NCBI GenBank assembly: GCA_017303335.1
Contig: JAFLBK010000001.1
Location: forward strand, 1,785,632-1,849,631
DNA length: 64,000 nucleotides
Source: Chitinophagales bacterium
GTDB taxonomy: Bacteria; Bacteroidota; Bacteroidia; Chitinophagales; Chitinophagaceae
Direction: 5' to 3'
Position numbers and translations under genes: made by a program. Positions 1 through 9,800 of this stretch are shown one piece after another. Numbering within the stretch: position 1 is the stretch's first letter; each line of letters opens with the position of its first letter. Below the pieces are notes generated by a model. It ran no database searches. It saw nothing but the letters and a program-made list of their open reading frames with translations, and was not told the origin of the DNA.

Positions 1-11
1 GAAGTTCCTGT

Positions 12-48
12 AAAATTAAACCCCGTAAAGAACGGGGTTTAATTTTTT
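12..48. terminator. Rho-independent terminator, probably bidirectional
   Basis: An 11-bp perfect stem (TTAAACCCCGT / ACGGGGTTTAA) with a short loop is followed by a T-rich run. It lies just past the 3' end of the minus-strand response regulator and could also end a gene lying left of the window. Confidence 0.75.
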
Positions 49-69
49 GTGCTTGTTTGGAATAGAGGC

Positions 70-726
70 TCAGCGCCCAAAATATTTGTTCACCGCTTCG
101 ATCCGGTTACTGACGTGTAACTTCTCGTAGATGTGGTATACGTGTTTACGTACCGTTTCGGAACTGATGGTGAGTTTATCGGAAATCTCTTTGTATAATA
201 AACCGGTAGATAACATTTCCAGGATCTCGTTCTCCCGTTTCGACAAAACAGCCAACCCTGAAGCGGGGGCGGTGCTGTTGGCGGCAGATCCGCTGTTCGC
301 CGGACTGTTTTGAAAAGCGGCTACCACTTTCCGGGCGATCTGGCTGCTCATCGGGGCGCCGCCTTCGATCAGTTCGGTAATGCCTTCCAGTAATTTTGCC
401 GGGGATGTTTTTTTAAGAATATAGCCACTGGCGCCTGCGCTCAATGCTTCGAATATTTTCTCGTCCTCGTCGTAAATCGTACACATCATGAATAAAATAT
501 CCGGGTGACTGGCCTTTAACTCACGAACCACTTCAATGCCGCTGATACCGCCCAGGCCGATGTCCATCAAAACCACTTTCGGATTCAGGATCGGCAGCTT
601 AACAAGCGCCTCTTCACCACTGATACAGGAACCGGCGAGCGTGTATTCATCAGATGCCTCGATAATCTGTTCCAGCGCAACACGGATATCGGTGTTGTCT
701 TCTACAATAGCGACTGATTTATTCAT
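70..726 (-). CDS. NarL/FixJ (LuxR-type) response regulator
   Basis: A 218-residue two-component response regulator and DNA-binding transcription factor. The N-terminal receiver domain (about 1-120) has the acidic pocket ED at 9-10, the likely phospho-acceptor Asp55 in VVLMDIG, a conserved Thr near 83 and the Lys of ILKKTSP near 106. A low-complexity Ser/Ala/Asn linker (about 138-158) leads to a LuxR-type helix-turn-helix (about 160-218) with the typical SKRENEILEMLSTGL start and SSETVRKHVYHIYEKL recognition region. No sensor kinase is adjacent, so the signal is unknown. The length is normal for the family. The next gene, rsmG, is on the same strand about 60 bp upstream. Confidence 0.93.
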   Translation of the reverse strand: MNKSVAIVEDNTDIRVALEQIIEASDEYTLAGSCISGEEALVKLPILNPKVVLMDIGLGGISGIEVVRELKASHPDILFMMCTIYDEDEKIFEALSAGASGYILKKTSPAKLLEGITELIEGGAPMSSQIARKVVAAFQNSPANSGSAANSTAPASGLAVLSKRENEILEMLSTGLLYKEISDKLTISSETVRKHVYHIYEKLHVSNRIEAVNKYFGR

Positions 727-785
727 ACCGCAAAATTGAGGCTTTATATTAGTAACGCCAATACCACAAAGCGGGTAACCCGCTA

Positions 786-1415
786 TTATTTATACGGCAC
801 GTAGAGCAGGTATTTCTCTTTGAAATAGGGTTCCTGGAAAAACTGGTCGATTTCCCAAACCATTGGTTTGCAACCGCTTTCAAAGATTTCCTGCGCCAGG
901 TCGCCACCTTTGAGGCAAACAAGCCCGTTCGGGTTGTCTTCCCTGGCGGAATTTTTCCGGATCAAGGGCCTGCTCCATCTCCACAGGTCCTTGAGCGGGG
1001 CTACTGCCCGGGAAACGACCGCATCAAATTTTTGGTTTTTGATATCCTCGGCCCTGCTGTGCTGAACCGTAAGATTCTGCAATCCGATAGAAGCCGCTAC
1101 CTCCGACACCACCTTCAGTTTCTTATTAATACTATCCACCATGTGGAATCTTGCGTCCGGGAATAAAATGGCAAGCGGTATACCCGGAAACCCACCACCA
1201 CAACCCAGGTCCATAACCTCCATGCCGGCGGAAAACGAAAACGTTGTGGCAATGGCGAGCGAGTGAAGCACATGGTGTTCATAGAAATGATCCATGTCTT
1301 TGCGGGAGATCACATTAATCTTCGTATTCCATTCTTCGTACAACCCTTTTAGTGCTGCCAGTTGCCGGATTTGTTCATCGGTGAAATCGGAAAAATAGCG
1401 GGTTATTATTTCCAT
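786..1415 (-). CDS. rsmG: 16S rRNA (guanine-N7) methyltransferase RsmG
   Basis: A 209-residue SAM-dependent methyltransferase of the GidB/RsmG family, which methylates N7 of G527 in 16S rRNA in E. coli. The SAM-binding motif VMDLGCGGGFPGIPLAI sits around residues 68-84. The motif VSRAV, typical of RsmG, follows near 134, and the C-terminal KGG region is also family-typical. Its start codon lies inside the 3' end of the upstream glycosyltransferase gene (10-bp overlap), so the two are probably co-transcribed and translationally coupled. Loss of RsmG causes low-level streptomycin resistance in other bacteria. Confidence 0.95.
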   Translation of the reverse strand: MEIITRYFSDFTDEQIRQLAALKGLYEEWNTKINVISRKDMDHFYEHHVLHSLAIATTFSFSAGMEVMDLGCGGGFPGIPLAILFPDARFHMVDSINKKLKVVSEVAASIGLQNLTVQHSRAEDIKNQKFDAVVSRAVAPLKDLWRWSRPLIRKNSAREDNPNGLVCLKGGDLAQEIFESGCKPMVWEIDQFFQEPYFKEKYLLYVPYK

Positions 1416-2527
1416 TGCTTTTTGGGTTTTTTGAACAAAGCCGGTACGAAAAGCAGGTAATAGAAAAACATCCAGATATCGATGAACAGGAACCAGGGGT
1501 AGAGATCTTTTTCATTCAGTTTTTTCATGGTCGGATATAAGATGAACGCCTGTGCCAGGAAGCGAACGCCGAATACAATCAACGACCATTGCCAGTTGAA
1601 GAACAACAGGGAGAGCACCAGCAGCGGATAAAAAAGAAAATGGGAAAAGGAATACAACCCCAGCAGGAATTTGTGCGATGGCTTGTAATATTTTCCGGTG
1701 CTGTAATGGCGGTTCTTCTGGCGCAGCCACTGGCTCCAGCTCTTGGCGGGTTTACTCAGGGTAAACGCTTCCGGGTCAATGTTGATCTTTGTATTATGCC
1801 GGGTGGCTGCCATGTTGATGAACAGGTCGTCGTCGCCGCTGGGTATATGGTTATGCGCTGTAAATCCTTTGTTGCGGAAGAATACCGTTTTTTTATAACT
1901 GAGGTTGCGGCCAACACCCATATAGGGTATGCCGGCCAGCGCATAGGAAAGGTATTGCAGGGCCGTATGGAATGTTTCCCAGCGTACCAGTTTATTCAGC
2001 AAGCCCTTCTTTTTATGGAATGCGCCGTAACCCAGTACGATCTCGGTGCCGTCATCGTAAGATTCCTGCATCTTTTCAATCCAGGATTCGCTGGCGGGTA
2101 CGCAATCGGCATCTGTCAACAGCACCACCTCATATTTGGCGGTTTTGATGCCGACGCTGAGCGGAAACTTCTTACCGGGAATAAACTTGGCCTCCTGCTT
2201 CAGCTGCACCACATGCAACTGTTTGTAGGTTTTCTGGAATTCTTCGAGCAGGTATTTGGTTTCATCAAATGAATTATCATCCACCACGATCACTTCGTGC
2301 GTGGTCCGGTATTGCTGGATAAGCACCCCGGGGAGATTTTTCACTAAATTTGCCACTTCATCGCGGGCGCAGATAATCACCGATACAGGATGTGTTTGCG
2401 AAGTGTCTTTCGGTTTGGACTTGTACGCCGCAAGCCGGATAAAGAAAAACAGGTAATAGAAGACCTGTATCAGCGTGATGAAGCAAAAAAAATAAAAAAG
2501 CAGTTGCCAGTAGAGGGTAAAATCCAT
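1406..2527 (-). CDS. Family 2 glycosyltransferase, membrane-anchored
   Basis: A 373-residue GT2 (GT-A fold) glycosyltransferase. A hydrophobic N-terminal segment (about 8-32) is followed by the nucleotide-sugar domain. VSVIICARDE lies near 48-57, the DDNSFD motif near 101, the metal-binding-type TDADC near 138, and a QKNRHYSTGKYY segment resembling the (Q/R)xxRW motif near 269. Two or three C-terminal hydrophobic segments (about 285-365) suggest an inner-membrane enzyme acting on lipid-linked or envelope glycans. The sugar and acceptor cannot be told from sequence. A -7 box (TATTTTTG, minus strand) lies only about 5 bp upstream of the start, so the leader may be very short. Confidence 0.88.
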   Translation of the reverse strand: MDFTLYWQLLFYFFCFITLIQVFYYLFFFIRLAAYKSKPKDTSQTHPVSVIICARDEVANLVKNLPGVLIQQYRTTHEVIVVDDNSFDETKYLLEEFQKTYKQLHVVQLKQEAKFIPGKKFPLSVGIKTAKYEVVLLTDADCVPASESWIEKMQESYDDGTEIVLGYGAFHKKKGLLNKLVRWETFHTALQYLSYALAGIPYMGVGRNLSYKKTVFFRNKGFTAHNHIPSGDDDLFINMAATRHNTKINIDPEAFTLSKPAKSWSQWLRQKNRHYSTGKYYKPSHKFLLGLYSFSHFLFYPLLVLSLLFFNWQWSLIVFGVRFLAQAFILYPTMKKLNEKDLYPWFLFIDIWMFFYYLLFVPALFKKPKKQWK

Positions 2528-2531
2528 TGCG

Positions 2532-2539
2532 CAAAAATA
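2532..2539 (-). promoter_or_regulatory. Bacteroidota -7 promoter box for GT2-rsmG
   Basis: Reads TATTTTTG on the minus strand, a match to TAnnTTTG. It lies 5 bp from the annotated ATG, which implies a nearly leaderless transcript or a start further downstream. Confidence 0.4.
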
Positions 2540-2607
2540 AGAAATGGAATGATGTGACCTGAGGCAAAACCGGCGAACTGCACACTCATTATCAACATAG
2601 CGAATTC

Positions 2608-3747
2608 ATGGCAGCACTTACGTTCGACCTTCAGCATACCGATTCCATAACCCGCGCCCGCGCCGGAAGGATTACCACCGACCACGGTGAAATAGATACG
2701 CCGATCTTCATGCCTGTAGGTACAGTGGGAAGCGTAAAAGCCGTAACGCAGCAGCAATTGTACGAAGATGTACAGGCGCAGATCATCCTGGGCAATACCT
2801 ATCACCTTTACCTGCGCCCCGGATTGGAGACACTGGAGGCAGCCGGTGGCTTGCATCGGTTCAATGGCTGGCATAAACCGATCCTTACCGACAGTGGCGG
2901 GTACCAGGTTTTTTCCCTGGCCAACAGCCGGAAACTTACCGAGGAGGGCGCATTGTTCCAGAGCCATATCGACGGTAGTAAGCACCTGTTCACACCCGAA
3001 TCGGTGATGGACATTCAGCGCAGCATCGGCGGGGATATCATCATGGCGTTCGACGAGTGTCCGTCTTATCCCAGCGACTATGCCTACGCGAAAAAAAGCA
3101 TGGAGCTAACGCATCGCTGGCTCGACCGGTGCATCGCCCGTTTCAATTCCACCCCGGATAAATATGGCTATACGCAGAACCTGTTTCCAATCGTGCAGGG
3201 AAGTACCTTTAAGGATCTTCGCACTGCTTCGGCCGAGTTCATTGCTTCCAGGCATGCTACCGGTAATGCCATCGGCGGACTGAGTGTTGGCGAGCCCACC
3301 GGATCCATGTACGAGTTTACCGCACTTTGTTGTGAGATCCTTCCCGTGCAAAAACCCCGCTATCTCATGGGCGTTGGTACGCCGTGGAATATACTGGAGG
3401 CGATCGCGTTGGGTGTGGATATGTTCGATTGCGTGATGCCAACCCGGAATGGCCGTAACGCCATGCTTTTCACAAGTAATGGGGTCATTAATATCGATAA
3501 CAAAAAATGGGAACGCGACTTCAGTCCCATCGACGAAGCTATTGATAGCCCGGTCAGCGGTTATTACAGCAAGGCTTACCTGCGGCACCTCGTAAAAGCG
3601 AAAGAAATACTGGGGCTTACCATTGCCAGTGTTCATAATCTCGCGTTCTACCTCTGGCTGGTTCGCGAAGCGCGGGCACATATTTTAGCGGGCGATTATG
3701 CATCGTGGAAAGCGGAAATGGTGGTTCGCCTGCAGCAACGCCTCTGA
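2608..3747 (+). CDS. tgt: tRNA-guanine transglycosylase (queuine/preQ1 insertion)
   Basis: A 379-residue TIM-barrel enzyme that exchanges G34 for preQ1 in GUN-anticodon tRNAs. Visible signatures are PIFMPVGTVGSVKAV, the catalytic-region motif LTDSGGYQVFSL (around 93-105), FDECPSYP (around 149), IGGLSVGEP (around 223) and the DCVMPTRNGR active-site motif (around 274). In many bacterial enzymes the region after DFSPIDE carries a CxCxxC zinc motif. Here it reads AIDSPVSGYYSKAYLRHL, with the three cysteines absent, although the later VHNL histidine is kept. The rest of the fold looks intact, so this is probably a functional zinc-less lineage variant rather than a broken gene. Transcribed divergently from the GT2 gene across an 80-bp gap. 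Confidence 0.95.
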   Translation: MAALTFDLQHTDSITRARAGRITTDHGEIDTPIFMPVGTVGSVKAVTQQQLYEDVQAQIILGNTYHLYLRPGLETLEAAGGLHRFNGWHKPILTDSGGYQVFSLANSRKLTEEGALFQSHIDGSKHLFTPESVMDIQRSIGGDIIMAFDECPSYPSDYAYAKKSMELTHRWLDRCIARFNSTPDKYGYTQNLFPIVQGSTFKDLRTASAEFIASRHATGNAIGGLSVGEPTGSMYEFTALCCEILPVQKPRYLMGVGTPWNILEAIALGVDMFDCVMPTRNGRNAMLFTSNGVINIDNKKWERDFSPIDEAIDSPVSGYYSKAYLRHLVKAKEILGLTIASVHNLAFYLWLVREARAHILAGDYASWKAEMVVRLQQRL

Positions 3748-3857
3748 CCTGTTCACCACCCATTAACAAAGGACCTTTGCAGCGGCACAATAATTGAAAA
3801 ACGGGGCCAGTTTATTTTTTAATAATTATCTTTAAACCAACTAAAATTATTTGTGCA

Positions 3858-4568
3858 ATGAAGCAGAAATTCTTTTACTTCCTTCTCACACTGCTGATGC
3901 CTGCCCTGGCCTTTGCCCAGGGAGGGGCTGTTCAGAATGCCAGCATACCCAAGGATGCGCCGGTAAATGTACGGATGACCGATTTCAAGAACAATGAGCT
4001 ACCCAATGAGATCGTGATCTTCCGCAGTTTTGCGAATGGAAGGGAGTACCAGGGGCTTACGGATTCCACCGGGCGGTTTTCCATTCGTCTCCCGTCGGGC
4101 GATAAATATGAATTGTTCATCCTCGGGTTCAAAGACTCCACCTCGTATAACGTTCTTGATATTCCTGCCCTGACGGGTAATTCTTATTACAAAAACCCGT
4201 TCAAGATCGATATTCAATTCCTGCCGGCAAAGAGCTTTGTCCTGGAAGACTGTAATTTTGAAACCGGTAAGGCTGATCTTTTACCCGAAGCGTTCCCGGT
4301 ACTCGATGAATTGGTGGCCTACCTGAACAGGAAGGATGATGAGCGCATCGAGATACAAGGTCATACCGATAACGTTGGAACGGCCAAGAGCAACCAGGTT
4401 CTTTCCGAAAACAGGGCTAATACCGTTCGGAACTATCTTATCTCCAAAGGAATCGACCCCAACCGGCTTACCGCCAAAGGATACGGTTTTTCTGTACCGG
4501 TAGCGGATAATAAAACAGCGGAGGGCAGGGCCCAGAACAGAAGAACAGAAGTTAAAATACTGGAATAA
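3858..4568 (+). CDS. OmpA-family outer-membrane/periplasmic protein
   Basis: A 236-residue secreted protein. A signal peptide (about 1-20, ending ALAFAQ) is followed by a short beta-rich domain (about 35-120) resembling a carboxypeptidase-like regulatory fold (inference). The C-terminal OmpA peptidoglycan-binding domain spans about 130-236 and shows FETGKADLLPEA, IEIQGHTDNVG, LSENRANTVRNYL and GRAQNRRTEV. It should anchor the envelope to peptidoglycan. It stands alone between tgt and a shared terminator. Confidence 0.9.
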   Translation: MKQKFFYFLLTLLMPALAFAQGGAVQNASIPKDAPVNVRMTDFKNNELPNEIVIFRSFANGREYQGLTDSTGRFSIRLPSGDKYELFILGFKDSTSYNVLDIPALTGNSYYKNPFKIDIQFLPAKSFVLEDCNFETGKADLLPEAFPVLDELVAYLNRKDDERIEIQGHTDNVGTAKSNQVLSENRANTVRNYLISKGIDPNRLTAKGYGFSVPVADNKTAEGRAQNRRTEVKILE

Positions 4569-4585
4569 TAAGCATGCTGTTATAG

Positions 4586-4623
4586 CATAAAAAAACATCC
4601 GCTTTTGGCGGATGTTTTTATTT
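4586..4623. terminator. Bidirectional terminator between OmpA-like gene and rpsA
   Basis: ACATCCGC / GCGGATGT stem with a 5-nt loop, flanked by an A-run on the left and a T-run on the right. It can end both convergent genes. Confidence 0.85.
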
Positions 4624-4639
4624 TACGAACGTATGTTCT

Positions 4640-6565
4640 TTATTCGGCTTTCGGTGCTTCGTCGGCAGTTGCGGCGCCGGCGGCGGCATCACTGTCCATC
4701 TTGGCTTTCAGATCGGCCAGAACACCCAGGTCGCCCAGGGTAGATTTCTCTACTTTGCTCTGCAGATTCTTCACGGCCTTTTTGGTTATTTCCGCTTCCG
4801 CCTTACGCTCTTTCATCACAGCCTGCTTTTCTTCTTCCACGGCTTGTTCCCAAAGACGTGTATGGCTTAACACGATGCGTTTGTCGTTGCGGTCGAATTC
4901 GATTACCATGAATTTGTTCACTTCCTCCGCTACGATCGCCTTGCCATCCTCCTTCATCAGGTGACGGGCAGGAGCGAATCCTTCCAATCCGTATGGCAGC
5001 TGAACGATGGCGCCTTTGTCGTCCTTGCGGATAACGGTTCCTTCGTGTATGCTTCCAACCGGGAAGGTAGCTTCAAGCGTGTTCCAGGGATCTTCTTCGA
5101 TCTGCTTGTGACCCAGCTGGAGTTTGCGGTTGTCTTTGTCGATGTTCATGATAACCACATCGATCTTATTACCCACTTTGGTGTATTCGTTCGGGTTGTT
5201 GAAGCGCTTCAGCCAGCTCAGGTCGCTGATGTGGATCATGCCACCGATGCCGGTAGCCAGTTCCACGAACACGCCATAAGGGGTGATGTTTTTCACCACG
5301 CCGGTGTGTTTGCTGCCTTCGGGGAAGGTAACCTCGATGGTGCTCCAGGGATCGGGTGTCATTTGCTTGATCGAGAGGCTCATTTTACGGGTCTCTTTAT
5401 CGAGCGTAACCACTTTGGCTTCGTATTCATCGCCCAGTTTGAAGAACTCTTTGGCGTTGATCGGTGTATTGGCCCAGGTGATCTCACTTACGTGAACAAG
5501 ACCTTCAACGCCCGGCATGATTTCCAGGAATGCGCCGTAATCTTCAATGTTCACCACTTTGCCTTTCACGATTTCACCTTCTTTCAGGTTCTCGGTAAGG
5601 GTATCCCATGGATGCGGGGTCAGTTGTTTCAGACCCAGGCTGATGCGTTTTTTGTCGTCGTCGAAATCGAGTACCACCACGTTCAGTTTCTGGTCCATTT
5701 TCAGCACCTCGCTCGGGTGGTTGATACGGCCCCATGAAATATCGGTGATGTACAACAAACCGTCTAAGCCGCCAAGGTCGAGGAATGCACCGAAATCGGT
5801 GATGTTCTTGATCGTTCCTTCCAGTACCTGGCCTTTTTCGAGTTTGCCCATGATCTCGGCACGTTGTGCTTCGATATCACTTTCGATGAGCGCTTTATGC
5901 GATACAACGGCGTTCTTGATGGCTTCGTTGATCTTAACCACTTTGAACTCCATTGTTTTACCAACGAACTGATCGTAATCGGTAACCGGTTTAACGTCGA
6001 TCTGTGAACCGGGTAAGAAGGTTTCCATACCGAATACGTCCACGATCAGGCCGCCCTTTGTTTTGCTGGTAACCTGGCCGGTAACGATCTCGCCGGTACG
6101 GTGTACTTCCACGATACGCTCCCAGGCACGGGTTGTACGGGCCGATTTACGGCTCAGGTGCAGGTTGCCGTCGCGGTCTTCTTTTTCCACTACCATTACT
6201 TCCACTACATCACCCACTTTAACGCCACCGGGAAGATCCCTGAATTCGTTAAGGGAGATCAGACCATCGCTTTTGAAACCGATGTTTACCACGGCGTCGG
6301 TCTTGGTCAGGGATTCAATGGTGGCCATGATCATTTCGCCATCGTTGATCTGTTTGAAAGTGTTGTCGTAAACCTTGTCGTATTTCGCTTTTTCATCGGC
6401 GGAATAGCTGGTTACGTTCCGTTTGTCTACGCTCCAATCAAAGTCGTCGTGAGCAGTAGCCACGGCTTCCACAGGCACGTTTGTTTTCGCAGCAGTTTCG
6501 GCGGCTTCGCCTCCGGAAACTTCCTGTGCATCTGCGTTTAATTGTTTGAAAATAGTAAATGACAT
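4640..6565 (-). CDS. rpsA: 30S ribosomal protein S1
   Basis: A 641-residue protein using the ATG at 6565 (MSFTIFKQL). An upstream in-frame ATG would add 11 unlikely residues and overlap the promoter. After an acidic N-terminal extension (about 1-72) there are six S1 RNA-binding repeats at roughly 75-145, 165-230, 245-315, 330-400, 415-485 and 500-570. Repeats 3-5 carry the typical GAFLDLGG..GLLYITDISW-like signature. A charged, Ala-rich tail ends the protein. S1 binds mRNA leaders on the 30S subunit, which matters in Bacteroidota where Shine-Dalgarno sequences are rare. Confidence 0.96.
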   Translation of the reverse strand: MSFTIFKQLNADAQEVSGGEAAETAAKTNVPVEAVATAHDDFDWSVDKRNVTSYSADEKAKYDKVYDNTFKQINDGEMIMATIESLTKTDAVVNIGFKSDGLISLNEFRDLPGGVKVGDVVEVMVVEKEDRDGNLHLSRKSARTTRAWERIVEVHRTGEIVTGQVTSKTKGGLIVDVFGMETFLPGSQIDVKPVTDYDQFVGKTMEFKVVKINEAIKNAVVSHKALIESDIEAQRAEIMGKLEKGQVLEGTIKNITDFGAFLDLGGLDGLLYITDISWGRINHPSEVLKMDQKLNVVVLDFDDDKKRISLGLKQLTPHPWDTLTENLKEGEIVKGKVVNIEDYGAFLEIMPGVEGLVHVSEITWANTPINAKEFFKLGDEYEAKVVTLDKETRKMSLSIKQMTPDPWSTIEVTFPEGSKHTGVVKNITPYGVFVELATGIGGMIHISDLSWLKRFNNPNEYTKVGNKIDVVIMNIDKDNRKLQLGHKQIEEDPWNTLEATFPVGSIHEGTVIRKDDKGAIVQLPYGLEGFAPARHLMKEDGKAIVAEEVNKFMVIEFDRNDKRIVLSHTRLWEQAVEEEKQAVMKERKAEAEITKKAVKNLQSKVEKSTLGDLGVLADLKAKMDSDAAAGAATADEAPKAE

Positions 6566-6595
6566 ATAATATCCCCGGGTTTTTGAACGGGAGGG

Positions 6596-6603
6596 CAAAG
6601 TTA
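6596..6603 (-). promoter_or_regulatory. Bacteroidota -7 promoter box for rpsA
   Basis: Reads TAACTTTG on the minus strand, an exact match to TAnnTTTG, about 30 bp upstream of the chosen rpsA start. No other gene occupies 6566-6864; the remainder looks like plain spacer. Confidence 0.6.
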
Positions 6604-6808
6604 GGCAAAAGAAGCCTGAAAGGAGGAGAAAAACCTGTCTTTTTAGGGCTGTCCTCCGGCAGCAGATAAGGGGTTTATTATTAGAGAGTTATTCCTCAGG
6701 AACCTTGTTTCTCATACTCTTGTATAAACCGGTTTGACCCGCCAGCGAACCCGGAAAACACTACTGGGGAATACCGGCAGTACATATATTATATAGAGCA
6801 GCTGTAAA

Positions 6809-6846
6809 TAAAAAGTCCCCCGGAATATTCCGGGGGACTTTTTTAT
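6809..6846. terminator. Strong terminator after the giant adhesin gene
   Basis: Perfect palindrome AAAAGTCCCCCGG-AATATT-CCGGGGGACTTTT flanked by A and T runs. It is placed 20 bp beyond the stop of the 1726-residue gene. Confidence 0.9.
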
Positions 6847-6864
6847 GGAAAGTGTTTGTTCGGT

Positions 6865-9800
6865 TTATTGAACAATTACCCTACACATGGTGAGGCGGTT
6901 TCCGTTCATGTCGCCCACTTCAACCCAGTAAACTCCTTTACCGTGTTTACGCAGGTCAACATCCATTCTGTCGTACGGTCTGCCGATGGTGTAGAACTGG
7001 GTAAGAACCCTGTCGCCATTTGCATTGTACACAGTAACAGACCTAGGCAATACGTTGTTGCGAACGCTGTAGTACCTAACCTGGAACTGTCCGCTTGTCG
7101 GGTTCGGATAAATGAAGCACCTGCTGCTTGCAGAATCAAGTATTGCTACCTGGTTCGAAGTATTGGTGCAACCATTTACGTCGGTTACCCGCAGGCTGTA
7201 TACACCCAGTGCGTCAACGTCTACATTCAGTATTCCGGTTGTAGCACCCGCTACGGCAGCGCCGTCGCGTAACCAGGTATAGGTTTGTGCTGCAGCAGGA
7301 GATACGGTAGATGTCAATGTAGTTCTCATACCAGGCATTAACCTTGTGTACGGCGCAGCGGCGATCACGATCGTCGGCAGCGGGTTCACAGTGAGGGTAA
7401 CCTGGAATGAAGTAACACTTGCGCAAGGAGCAGCGCCGGTTACAACACAGCGGTAGAAGTAACCGCTCATGCTCACCGGAGGAGCTGTAATGGTAAGAGT
7501 AGCCGCAGTAGCACCGGCATATACACCACCGTTAGCAACGTTGGTCCATGTATTACCTGTGTTGGTGCTTACCTGCCACTGATAGCTGAACGGACCAGAG
7601 CCTGCTGCTACCACAGAGTAGGTAGCTACTTTATCGGTACATACAACCTGGTTAACCGGTTGTGTAGCGATGCTGGTAGGCTGGTTAACGGTAACCGTTA
7701 CAGTTCTCGGGGCAGAAGTACAACCCGGAGTCGGATACTTGAAGCGGATGCTCCATCCACCTGCGATCTGACCCTGATCGCCTGCAGCGTCATCCACCAC
7801 CATCAGTCTCCAGGTACCATTCGCATTGTCGGTGCTTGGGAACAGTGACAGGGTTGGGTTTGCCTGGGCAAATACACCAGGACCCGGAGCAGGCCAGTTA
7901 TCAGCACCCAGACCATCAGCGAAGTTGGTCGGGCGATACGTGCCTGTTGGGTTAGCAGCGCCTGTGTTCATGGCAGCGCCGTTATCCTGGAATGTATAGG
8001 TAACGTTGGTTGGAGCGCCTGCACCACCTACGTCAGACATCAGGATTACGTTTACACCTGTTGGAGACTGGAGGAGTACATCCACGTCGTTGCTCCATGT
8101 ATGGCTCAGGCCAGCGATTACAACATTCTCAACAACAGCACCGGAAGTCGGTAATCCGGTCACAACGATCGGAGACGGATACAAACTACCATTACCTGAT
8201 GAAGGTATGGTGATCGGTGCAGGGTTAGAGAATGTCTGGAATGCGTCGAAACCTACGCTCTGAACAGTTACCTGGTATGGATAAACACCACTTGGTGTCG
8301 GACGAGCCCAAACGCAGTTAGCTGTATCGCCTGCTACATAAGGAATGGTAGCGGCAGCGTCCCTGAACAGTCCGGCAGCTGGTGACCAAACACCAGAAGC
8401 TGGAGGTCCGTACAGGTAATCGAACGCGATAGACCATGATGTAATGGTACCGGCATCACCTGCGAACGCATCGTAAGCAGCCAATGTCCAAGGACCATTT
8501 GGTGTAGAGTACAGGTTAGCCCAGTTGTTGGTTGTAGGCAGGAAGCCTGTAGGACCAGCGGCCGGTGTACCTGTTACAACACGGTCGGCCCTCCAGGTAC
8601 CTGTGTAAGGACTGGTACCGGTACCGATGGCAGGAGCCGTATTGTCGGAAGTGAAGGTTGTATTGGTGAAACCGGTTGAAGGACCAGCACCCGTAGCACT
8701 CAGGAAGAAGCTGAGGTTGATGATCTGGTTGTTTGGCGCCCTCAGTACCATGGCAACGTCGCCTGCCCAGGTATGGCTCATGTTAACGGTCACCCTTGTA
8801 TTGGTGATCTGAGCGGTAGAAGGCAATGGAACGTTGATGGTATGGTTACCACCGGCAGGAGTATTATCAGGTACTGCTACGCTGATCGCTCCTGAACTGT
8901 AAGAAGAAGTGAATGGTGAAGGTGCCAGTGAAGACGTAATGCAGAGTTGAACCGCATTCTGTCCAAGACACATCGCAACATTGGTTGGGTTAACAGCCGG
9001 AACCGGCGGTGTGTACACCACGTTCACGGTAGCTGTATTCGAACAACCGGTTGTTGTATTGGTTCCGTTCACGGTGTATACCGTGTTAACAGCAGGGGCT
9101 GCATATACAGTAGCCAGGTTGGTACCTGTGTATGCTGTAGTAGCCGTTGCGTTTGTATACAAACCTGTGTTCGGAGACCAGATGTATGTGTTGGCACCAC
9201 TTGCTGTCAGGGCTGTACCGTTGATACCTGCAACGCCACCGCAAACCGGAGAAGCCGGAGAGATGGTAACGTTCGGCAATGCATTCACAGTAAGGATTGC
9301 ACCTACTGAGTTAGCAGCCGGAGGACAAGTACCGCTGATCACGCAACGATAACGGTAGCCGTTCATGGCAACAGTTGTCGGGTTGATGGTCAGGGTTGCA
9401 GTAGTTGCACCTGAATACGGAGCACCGTTGGCGATGTTGGTATAGGTACCACCACCGTTGGTGCTTACCTGCCATTGGTAGGTAATTCCCTGGCCGGTAC
9501 CGCCTACTGTGAATGTAGCCTGGGCGCCTGCGCAAACAGTTGTGTTGCTGGGCTGGGTTACAACAGCGGGCAGTTGATATACCGTGATGGTAACAGCTGC
9601 TGATGTATTACATCCGTTCGGCGCTGTACCAAGAACCGTATACGTACGGGTAGATGATGGCGAAGCGGCAACCGGGTTGGATGTAGTAGAGCTCAGGCCG
9701 GCAGCCGGAGTCCACAGGAACGTCCAGCCTGCTGGAGGACCGGCAGGAACTGAATAGTTCAGGGTCAAAGACCAGCTGGTAATGGTACCCACATCACCAC

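Noticed and set aside
1589..2272. Long plus-strand ORF opposite the glycosyltransferase gene
   Set aside because: Antisense shadow of a well-supported GT2 gene with recognisable motifs; the antisense frame has no domain or start context.
4961..5737. 258-residue plus-strand ORF inside rpsA
   Set aside because: Antisense shadow of S1 repeats; composition follows the reverse frame.
6566..6864. A small gene or RNA in the gap upstream of rpsA
   Set aside because: Only the rpsA promoter and the adhesin terminator are recognisable; no convincing ORF or RNA fold.
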